From the NCBI GenBank assembly GCA_964429355.1, contig CAYSCH010000305.1, positions 1-11,687 on the forward strand: DNA of 11,687 bases, given 5' to 3'. Both the position numbers and the translations under genes were made by a program. The number at the start of each line of letters is the position of its first letter. The first letter of the stretch is position 1. The notes beneath the pieces were generated by a model. That model worked only from the letters and a program-made list of their open reading frames with translations, made no database searches and was not told where the DNA came from. Positions 6,701-11,687 of this stretch are shown one piece after another. The stretch is from JAAYAY01 sp964429355. GTDB taxonomy: Bacteria > Planctomycetota > Planctomycetia > Pirellulales > Thermoguttaceae.

Positions 6701-6847
6701 GCCGACAATATGTGCAAAAGCATTCTCAACTGATCCAACGCGACGAATACTTAGCTTTCACGGCGTAAGGCTTCCATCGATTCAGGGAAGTGCGCAGCGA
6801 GCTCCGGAGATGCGAGCCGACCGGAGTCACCTCGCTGCGCGGGGACG

Positions 6848-6883
6848 TCCTCCAGATCCGGGCTAGATCTGGAGGATCTGGAG
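6848..6883. repeat. 11-bp hairpin plus tandem 9-bp repeat
   Basis: TCCTCCAGATC (6848-6858) and GATCTGGAGGA (6866-6876) pair perfectly around a 7-base loop. The right arm starts a tandem duplication of GATCTGGAG (6866-6874 and 6875-6883). Neither side has a T-run, so it is not a standard terminator. It lies 200 bp upstream of the BON gene. Confidence 0.6.
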
Positions 6884-6920
6884 AATTGCGCGGCGATCTG
6901 CCGCCGAGTTCAAGAACCGC

Positions 6921-6954
6921 GAAGCAAAACACAAGTCGCCCCGATCCGGGGCGA
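6921..6954 (-). terminator. Rho-independent-type terminator on minus strand
   Basis: TCGCCCC (6936-6942) and GGGGCGA (6948-6954) form a 7-bp GC-rich stem with a 5-base loop. Read on the minus strand it is followed by CTTGTGTTTTGCTTC (6935 to 6921), a T-rich tail. No protein gene that ends just before it can be defended, so it suggests an unannotated minus-strand transcript arriving from about 7000-7230, or late termination of the pntB transcript. Confidence 0.55.
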
Positions 6955-7231
6955 TATGCCGACGCAGTGAATCGATCACGCCTCCGTCACAGCAAAATGA
7001 CTCCACAAGCACGGCCGACCACATGGTCAACCCGCGCGACAGAAGTCCAAGTTGCAGTGTGCGGTGGGGCATGGCAAACGACGAGAAACGGGCACCTTAA
7101 AACCGACCGATGAACAACCCTGCTCCGATACGTTTCCCGCCATGCACGGCGATGACGGACGAGGGAGCACTAGGAATGCCATGGATCGGAAGGCCAAAGG
7201 ACTCGGCTGGGGGAGGAATATCTCCTCCCAC

Positions 7232-7259
7232 ATCCTACCGTGCTTGGCAAAATAGTCAA
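7232..7259 (-). promoter_or_regulatory. Possible sigma-70-like promoter, minus strand
   Basis: On the minus strand TTGACT (7259-7254) and TAGGAT (7237-7232) are 16 bases apart, close to the consensus -35 and -10 boxes. The predicted start near 7225 falls at a GGGAGGA/TCCTCCC hairpin. About 300 bp downstream is the terminator-like hairpin at 6921-6954. The motif match alone is weak evidence. Confidence 0.35.
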
Positions 7260-7389
7260 GGCGTTTCCCATCGAGTCGGTTCTTTAGGAGCTATGCCATC
7301 GTAGCCCACAAGAGCTAGCGACAAGTGGTTGCCTCACTTTGTCCAATCCAGGCATCCCACCCAAGACGGCGCCCCATGACTGGATGCTT

Positions 7390-8793
7390 TCACCGCATGT
7401 CTCCCAGAAGACGCGACACCGTCTGCTGCGCGTCGCCCAGGAGGAGAATCGTGGTGGCCTGCCGGTACAGCAGGTTTTCGACACCCGAGTAGCCGGGACG
7501 CGCGTCGAGATTACAGACCACGGCGCGCCGCGCCTCGTGGGCCGCAAGGATCGGCATGCCGGAGATGGGTGTTCCTTCCACCGACGCGGCCGACGGGTTG
7601 ACGACGTCGCAGGCTCCCACGATCAAGGCCACGTCGGCGGCCGAGAATTCGGAGTTCACCTCGTTGAGGTCGAAGAGTATGTCCGGATCGATTTCCGCTT
7701 CCGCAAGAAGCACGTGCATGTGGCCGGGCATCCGGCCAGCCAGGGGATGGATGGCGAACTTGACGTCCTTTCCCATCTCCCTGAGGCGGTTGGCGAGTTG
7801 GACGGTGGCAATCTGCGCGTGGGCCAGGGCCATGCCGTAACCGGGAATGACGATGATTCTCTCGGCGGCCCGCAGCACCTCGGTGGCCTGTGCATGGGAA
7901 TCAGCCGGTGGGACACGGTCCGGGGGCGGCGGTTGACCCGGCGTCGCTTCGGAGGGCGAATCCGGCTGGGTGGCGGAGGGACCTACCGGTGCGACCGCCC
8001 CCATGATTCCCCACAGGCTCCGATTCATGGCCCGGCACATGGCATAGGTGAGGATCAGTCCGGAAGCGGCCACGGTGGCACCGCAGGCGGTCAGCACATG
8101 GCTCTTGACCACGATTCCGCAGATGCCGGCAGAGAGTCCGGAGAAGGCGTTCAGCAGCGAAATCAGCACCGGCATATCGGCCCCGCCAATGGGCACCGAG
8201 AAAAAGATCCCGAAGAGAAGGGAGAGCACAACCACCACGATCGGCTGCCATGTCTGCGCGGTATACGTCAGACATAGAGTACTCAGGGCCACTGCCACAA
8301 GAATCGCCGTGATGGCCAGAAAGATCGTCCGGTGGCCGGGCAAGGTGAATGGCCTCTGCCGAATGAACCCGGCCAGCTTTCCGCTGGCCACCAGGCTTCC
8401 GCTGAAAGTGACGGAACCCACGATCATGGCGGAGATTGCCGCAGTCAGGCCGACGTTATCCAGGCCATGCGGCTCCCGGGTGAGTTCCACCAGCGACACC
8501 AGGCCAGACGCCAGTCCCCCTGCTCCGTTCTGGAATCCGACCAGTGCAGGGATCTGCGTCATATTCACCTTGCTGGAAGTTGCCAGCCCGGCCAGCGAGC
8601 CGACGGTAAACGCCGCCAGGACAAGGATCGGTGCCCGCAGCGGGTTGTCAATCACCTCAAATCCCATGACGCAGAAGAGGGCCAGGGCGATGATGAAGTT
8701 CCCGAAACGGGCGGTATTCGGTTGGGAGAACTGGCCGATCCCGACAAGGATGATCGCCAGTACGGCCAGATTGATCAACAGATGGCCGTCCAT
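7390..8793 (-). CDS. pntB: NAD(P) transhydrogenase subunit beta (PntB)
   Basis: Membrane subunit of the proton-translocating transhydrogenase, carrying part of the proton channel and the NADP(H)-binding domain III. It is 467 aa, the normal family length. Roughly residues 1-275 hold eight or so hydrophobic segments (LLINLAVLAIILVGIG, then NGAGGLASGLVSLVEL and IPIGGADM-type loops). A Pro-rich linker follows (about 280-310). Domain III begins at RIIVIPGYGMALAHAQ, with HPLAGRMPGHMHVLLAEA and GACDVVNPSA. The NADP loop, usually KRSM before the GYAGV motif, reads NLDA (428-431) before RPGYSGVEN, so the usual 2'-phosphate-contacting Lys-Arg-Ser are missing. It starts 7 bp after the pntAB stop without a Shine-Dalgarno, so translation is probably coupled. 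Confidence 0.96.
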   Translation of the reverse strand: MDGHLLINLAVLAIILVGIGQFSQPNTARFGNFIIALALFCVMGFEVIDNPLRAPILVLAAFTVGSLAGLATSSKVNMTQIPALVGFQNGAGGLASGLVSLVELTREPHGLDNVGLTAAISAMIVGSVTFSGSLVASGKLAGFIRQRPFTLPGHRTIFLAITAILVAVALSTLCLTYTAQTWQPIVVVVLSLLFGIFFSVPIGGADMPVLISLLNAFSGLSAGICGIVVKSHVLTACGATVAASGLILTYAMCRAMNRSLWGIMGAVAPVGPSATQPDSPSEATPGQPPPPDRVPPADSHAQATEVLRAAERIIVIPGYGMALAHAQIATVQLANRLREMGKDVKFAIHPLAGRMPGHMHVLLAEAEIDPDILFDLNEVNSEFSAADVALIVGACDVVNPSAASVEGTPISGMPILAAHEARRAVVCNLDARPGYSGVENLLYRQATTILLLGDAQQTVSRLLGDMR

Positions 8794-8800
8794 AGGGGTT

Positions 8801-9073
8801 TCACCGTTTCTTGAAGAAACTCAACATGCGGCCTGTGACGGCAAATCCGCCGACCAGGTTGAAGGCTCCCGCAGCGATCGCAATCGCACCCAATCCCCGC
8901 TCGAGGCCGCTGAGATCCGCCGCAAAGACCAAGAGGGCGCCCAGGACCGTGATTCCCGATATGGCGTTGGTCACGGACATCAGGGGAGTGTGCAGGCGAG
9001 GGGGAACACGCAAGATCAGAAAGATACCGATACTAAACGTGANNNNNNNNNNCAGGACCAGAGCTTCGTTCAT
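8801..9073 (-). CDS. pntAB: NAD(P) transhydrogenase subunit alpha, membrane part (PntAB); contains a gap
   Basis: Small membrane subunit that builds the proton channel with PntB in three-subunit transhydrogenases. About 90 aa. The family signature RVPPRLHTPLMSVTNAISG is intact, followed by two more hydrophobic helices (GITVLGALLVFAA and GAIAIAAGAFNLVGGFAVT) and a basic end with FFKKR. The first helix is interrupted by 10 unknown bases (9043-9052), which hide about four residues. The frame matches on both sides, but the true length may differ by a few codons. ATG 9073 is preceded by AAGGA at short spacing. It lies 22 bp after pntAA and 7 bp before pntB, the normal operon order. Confidence 0.92.
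   Translation of the reverse strand: MNEALVLXXXXTFSIGIFLILRVPPRLHTPLMSVTNAISGITVLGALLVFAADLSGLERGLGAIAIAAGAFNLVGGFAVTGRMLSFFKKR
9043..9052. other. Assembly gap (10 N)
   Basis: Ten consecutive unknown bases inside pntAB. The round length suggests a scaffolding placeholder. The flanks remain in the same reading frame, so a real length near 10 (or 10 plus a multiple of 3) is likely. Confidence 0.98.
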
Positions 9074-9095
9074 CGTTCCTTACCCACCTGCCCGA

Positions 9096-10256
9096 TCAGT
9101 ACCGGGCCATCGATTTGATCGTCCCCGCGTGTACGATCTTGCCGTTCAGCGTGACGAGGGTCTCCTGGACGATCTCGTCCTTTAGATCGGGAGCGCCGAT
9201 CCCGCATTTGAACAAGTTCTTCACGTACTGGAGCAGATTGTGAGCGTAAAGCCAACTCGCATGGACCGGCATGCTCCCGGGAATATTCCAGAGCCCCAGG
9301 ATCGCGATGTCGCGATACTCGTACTCCTCACCCGGCCTGGTCAGCTCGCAATTGCCCCCTTGATCGATGGAAACATCCATGATCACGGAGCCGGGCTTCA
9401 TCTGGTCAAGCATCTCCCGGGTCACAAGCACCGGGGCGACCTCGCCCGGCACCAGCGCGCTGAGGATCACAATATCGGCTTCGGCTACCACGGGCGCAAG
9501 TGCTTCGCGTTCCTTCTGCAGCCAGTTGTCGGGCAGGGCAAGGGTGTGTCCGTTGGGCGCAATAGCCAGTTCGGCGGGCACTTCAAAGCCGGCCAGCTTC
9601 GCGCCGATGCTGTCGGCTGCTTTGCGGGCATCTTCGCGAATGTCGAACGCCTTGACCGTGCCGCCGAGTCGCTTCGCAGTCGCGATCGCCTGCAGTCCGA
9701 CCACGCCAGCCCCGACTACCAGGCATTTTGCCGCCCGGATCGTTCCGATCGCCGTGCCCAGGAGCGACATGAACTTCGGAAACCGGTTGGCCGCGATGAG
9801 CACGGCCTTGTAGCCCGTGATTGTACTCATCGAGGTGAGGGCATCCATGGTTTGGGCCCTCGAGATGCGAGGCACCCCGTCCATCGTCAGAGCGGTTATG
9901 TCGCGTGCGGCGAGGGTACGGATGGTCTGATGATTCTCATGGGTGGCCGGATGCAGGAACGTGATCAGGGTCGCTCCCTGGCGGATCAGTTCCGCTTCAT
10001 GAATGCCCAACGCATGATTCAGCCAGGGCTGCTTGACCTTGAGAACGACGTCGGCTTCGGCAAACAATTTCACCGGATCGGAGACGATTTCGGCGCCGGC
10101 ATCGACATACTCCTGATCCGGATGGAGGCTCTTCGCGCCAGCCAACGTCTCGACGCGAACCGTGAAACCCATCTGGATATACTGCTGAACCGTTTCCGGA
10201 ATCGCGGCAACTCGCCCCTCGTGTTCGAGAATTTCCTTGGGGATCGCGAGAATCAT
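9096..10256 (-). CDS. pntAA: NAD(P) transhydrogenase subunit alpha, soluble domain I (PntAA)
   Basis: Peripheral NAD(H)-binding subunit that passes hydride to PntB domain III. It is 386 aa, normal for the separate domain I form. The N-terminal half has KEILEHEGRVAAIPETV and the mobile-loop region VPRISRAQTMDAL, with Gln135 and Asp138 at the positions that line the hydride-transfer site in the family. The NAD-binding Rossmann fold is GAGVVGLQA (about 182-190), ending in Asp205 of FDIRED, as expected for NAD rather than NADP. MDVSIDQGGNCE and NIPGSMPVHAS are further family blocks. ATG 10256 has GGAGGGAGG six bases upstream. It is the first gene of pntAA-pntAB-pntB, transcribed from the promoter at 10378-10406. 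Confidence 0.96.
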   Translation of the reverse strand: MILAIPKEILEHEGRVAAIPETVQQYIQMGFTVRVETLAGAKSLHPDQEYVDAGAEIVSDPVKLFAEADVVLKVKQPWLNHALGIHEAELIRQGATLITFLHPATHENHQTIRTLAARDITALTMDGVPRISRAQTMDALTSMSTITGYKAVLIAANRFPKFMSLLGTAIGTIRAAKCLVVGAGVVGLQAIATAKRLGGTVKAFDIREDARKAADSIGAKLAGFEVPAELAIAPNGHTLALPDNWLQKEREALAPVVAEADIVILSALVPGEVAPVLVTREMLDQMKPGSVIMDVSIDQGGNCELTRPGEEYEYRDIAILGLWNIPGSMPVHASWLYAHNLLQYVKNLFKCGIGAPDLKDEIVQETLVTLNGKIVHAGTIKSMARY

Positions 10257-10262
10257 ACACGG

Positions 10263-10271
10263 CCTCCCTCC
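10263..10271 (-). promoter_or_regulatory. Ribosome binding site of pntAA
   Basis: The minus strand reads GGAGGGAGG, six bases before ATG 10256. It confirms the start and is much better than the sites of pntAB and pntB downstream. Confidence 0.75.
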
Positions 10272-10278
10272 GGATCAG

Positions 10279-10315
10279 TGGCCCACCAGTTCGCCACGGA
10301 AAATGACGTGGGCCA
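10279..10315 (-). repeat. Inverted repeat in pnt operon leader
   Basis: TGGCCCAC (10279-10286) and GTGGGCCA (10308-10315) pair perfectly over 8 bp. A smaller alternative, GTGGC/GCCAC (10278-10297), shares bases with it, so two exclusive folds are possible. It sits in the predicted untranslated leader, about 8 bp upstream of the ribosome site. Confidence 0.4.
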
Positions 10316-10377
10316 TGAGGCGGTGTTACTTGGACGGAGTTGGACAAGCACGCTAAGATTCGGCGGCAAGTAGTCGC

Positions 10378-10406
10378 ACTCTATCGCAACCCTATCCTCC
10401 CGTCAA
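10378..10406 (-). promoter_or_regulatory. Sigma-70-type promoter of the pnt operon
   Basis: On the minus strand the -35 box TTGACG (10406-10401) and the -10 box TAGAGT (10383-10378) are separated by exactly 17 bases. This lies just downstream of the gdhA terminator and about 115 bp before the pntAA start, giving a leader that holds the inverted repeat at 10279-10315. It implies that pnt is transcribed on its own rather than only by read-through from gdhA. Confidence 0.6.
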
Positions 10407-10410
10407 GAGT

Positions 10411-10456
10411 TCATGGAATCAAGAAACAACAACCGCCGGGGTGAGCCGGCGGTTGT
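10411..10456 (-). terminator. Rho-independent terminator of gdhA
   Basis: ACAACCGCCGG (10429-10439) and CCGGCGGTTGT (10446-10456) form a perfect 11-bp stem with a 6-base loop. On the minus strand it begins 21 bp after the gdhA stop and is followed by TGTTTCTTGATT. It is the clearest terminator in the window. Confidence 0.88.
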
Positions 10457-10477
10457 CGATTTCCTGTACATCCAGTC

Positions 10478-11687
10478 TCAAACGATGCCTTGGGCGAGCA
10501 TGGCGTCGGCCACCTTGACGAAGCCTGCCACATTGGCGCCTTGAACGTAGTTGACGCTGTTGCCGTTCTTGCCGTAACGAACGCAGTTCTCATGGATCGA
10601 CCGCATGATGTTGTGAAGCTGCCGATCAACCTCTTCGCGCGAGCGACGCATGCAGCCGCCATTCTGGCACATTTCCAGGCCGGAAACCGTCACGCCACCG
10701 GCGTTGGCCGCCTTTCCGGGGCCGTAGAGAACCTTCTTCTCCAGGAAGACATCGACCGCCTCAAGAGTCGAGGGCATGTTGGCGCCTTCGCTGACGCAGA
10801 CGCATCCGTTCTCCACGAGCGTCTTGGCGTCGTCGCCGGTAACTTCGTTTTGAGTGGCACAGGGGAAGGCCAGGTCGCACTTGACACCCCAGGGCGTGCG
10901 ATCGGGATAGTATTCCGCGCCGCGGAAGTGCTCGACGTACTCGCGGATCCGTCCCCGGCGGACGTTCTTGAGCCCCATGACCCAGGCCAACTTCTCCGCA
11001 TTGATGCCGTCGCGATCGTAGATCGTTCCCGCCGAGTCGGATAAGGTGACAATCTTGGCGCCCAGTTGGAGAAGCTTCTCCACCGCGTACTGGGCCACGT
11101 TTCCAGAACCGGAGACCGTGGCGATCTTGCCTTCGACGCTATCGTCGCGCGTGGCAAGCATTTCCTGGGCAAAGTACACGGCTCCGTAGCCGGTGGCCTC
11201 GGGGCGAATCAACGAACCGCCGTAGCTTGGGCTCTTGCCGGTGAGCACACCGTTGAATCGATTCGTCAGCTTCTTGTACTGCCCGAAGAGGAACCCGATC
11301 TCACGGCCGCCCACTCCAATATCGCCTGCGGGCACGTCCGTATCGGGACCGATGTGCCGGAACAGTTCGCTCATGAACGCATGGCAGAACCGCATGACTT
11401 CCGTGTCGCTCTTGCCCTTGGGGTCGAAATCGGAACCGCCCTTGGCACCGCCCATTGCCAGGGTGGTGAGGCTGTTCTTGAAGACCTGCTCGAAGGCAAG
11501 GAACTTGAGGATGCCGAGGTTCACGGACGGATGGAACCGCAGCCCCCCTTTGTAGGGCCCAATGGCGCTGTTCATCTGAATGCGAAAACCGCGGTTGATC
11601 TGCACTTGCCCGCGATCGTCGACCCAGGCGACACGAAACATGATGACCCGTTCCGGTTCGACGATCCGTTCGAGAATTTTCGCTTCC
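10478..11687 (-). CDS. gdhA: NADP-type glutamate dehydrogenase, N-terminus outside window
   Basis: Catalyses reductive amination of 2-oxoglutarate with ammonium to glutamate; cytosolic and usually hexameric. The frame stays open to the window edge (RIVEPERVIMFRVAWVDD), so the internal ATG at 11641 is not the start; about 45-60 residues are missing by comparison with the E. coli enzyme of about 447 aa. Family blocks are SAIGPYKGGLRFHPSVN, MGGAKGGSDFDPKGKSD with the catalytic Lys, DTDVPAGDIGVGGRE and RPEATGYG. The nucleotide fold is VSGSGNVAQYA, then TLSDSAG, where the Ser-Asp-Ser style fits NADP preference (inference). The C-terminal PCATQNEV, VSEGANMPST and GKAANAGGVTVSGLEM blocks are intact. 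It ends with a strong terminator and lies upstream of the transhydrogenase operon on the same strand. Confidence 0.96.
   Translation of the reverse strand, partial: EAKILERIVEPERVIMFRVAWVDDRGQVQINRGFRIQMNSAIGPYKGGLRFHPSVNLGILKFLAFEQVFKNSLTTLAMGGAKGGSDFDPKGKSDTEVMRFCHAFMSELFRHIGPDTDVPAGDIGVGGREIGFLFGQYKKLTNRFNGVLTGKSPSYGGSLIRPEATGYGAVYFAQEMLATRDDSVEGKIATVSGSGNVAQYAVEKLLQLGAKIVTLSDSAGTIYDRDGINAEKLAWVMGLKNVRRGRIREYVEHFRGAEYYPDRTPWGVKCDLAFPCATQNEVTGDDAKTLVENGCVCVSEGANMPSTLEAVDVFLEKKVLYGPGKAANAGGVTVSGLEMCQNGGCMRRSREEVDRQLHNIMRSIHENCVRYGKNGNSVNYVQGANVAGFVKVADAMLAQGIV

Larger units (their letters stand above)
6648..7389. other. Long non-coding stretch rich in inverted repeats
   Basis: About 740 bp upstream of the BON gene and downstream of pntB. 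Several short open frames exist on both strands (for example 6790-7113 plus, 6863-7072 minus, 7027-7233 minus), but none shows a known domain or a good ribosome site. Structures seen, left to right: CAGTGAC/GTCACTG (6675-6700); an 11-bp hairpin with tandem repeat (6848-6883); a terminator-like hairpin on the minus strand (6921-6954); a bulged helix (TCCGAT 7124-7129 and CCATG 7140-7144 with CATGGATCGGA 7180-7190); GGGAGGA/TCCTCCC (7211-7229); and a promoter-like pair on the minus strand (7232-7259). No clear terminator follows pntB; GCATCC/GGATGC (7352-7387) is weak. The BON promoter should be here, but I could not fix it. Confidence 0.6.

Noticed and set aside
6790..7113. Plus-strand 107-codon open frame upstream of the BON gene
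   Set aside because: Arg/Thr/Ser-rich with no domain or ribosome site, and it runs through strong palindromes.
6863..7233. Two overlapping short minus-strand frames in the non-coding stretch
   Set aside because: No similarity I can recognise, no Shine-Dalgarno, and the second ends in residues encoded by the tandem repeat at 6866-6883.
7339..8277. Plus-strand open frame opposite pntB
   Set aside because: A His/Gly/Arg-rich shadow; the minus frame encodes PntB domain III with its conserved motifs.
9240..10373. Plus-strand open frame of 377 codons opposite pntAA
   Set aside because: No domain; pntAA on the minus strand is complete and has a good ribosome site.
1..11687. CRISPR array, transposase, integrase, prophage or toxin-antitoxin genes
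   Set aside because: No regularly spaced direct repeats and no such protein motifs were seen in any frame.

Overview
The window is GC-rich and gene-dense, with ordinary bacterial housekeeping genes on both strands. The best guess for the source is a member of the Planctomycetota. This is an inference from three things: the style of the NtrB/NtrC-like pair (core around LAGGLAHEIKNP), the sparse Shine-Dalgarno sites and the REP-type palindromes. No rRNA or other decisive marker is present. A run of 10 Ns (9043-9052) points to a draft or metagenome scaffold.

Left half, plus strand. The window opens inside pnp (polynucleotide phosphorylase, 3' 60%), which ends in a probable hairpin terminator. 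Next comes a small soluble NtrB-like histidine kinase with no sensor domain, then a sigma-54-dependent NtrC-type response regulator, then mutL (mismatch repair, with an intact endonuclease motif). A 68-bp pair of inverted REP-like hairpins fills almost the whole gap between the regulator and mutL and supplies the regulator's stop codon.

Middle. After mutL lies about 300 bp without a convincing gene; it holds a tRNA-like but probably non-functional segment. Two small minus-strand genes follow: a BON-domain protein with a very strong ribosome binding site, then an Rnk/GreA-GreB-type RNA polymerase-binding protein. Upstream of them, about 740 bp carries no convincing protein gene. It does contain several strong inverted repeats, including a minus-strand promoter-like pair and a minus-strand terminator-like hairpin about 300 bp apart, which together could bracket a small RNA.

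Right half, minus strand. In order of transcription there is gdhA (NADP-type glutamate dehydrogenase, start cut off by the window edge) with a clear rho-independent terminator. Then comes the three-gene proton-translocating transhydrogenase operon pntAA-pntAB-pntB, with a good sigma-70-like promoter. The transhydrogenase normally makes NADPH from NADH using the proton gradient, and gdhA would consume NADPH, so the two units may work together. PntB, however, lacks the usual KRS residues of the NADP-binding loop.

I found no CRISPR array, transposase gene, prophage or obviously new multi-gene system. The most interesting items are the REP doublet, the candidate small RNA, the tRNA-like segment, the PntB loop change and the GAFTDA variant in the sigma-54 activator.
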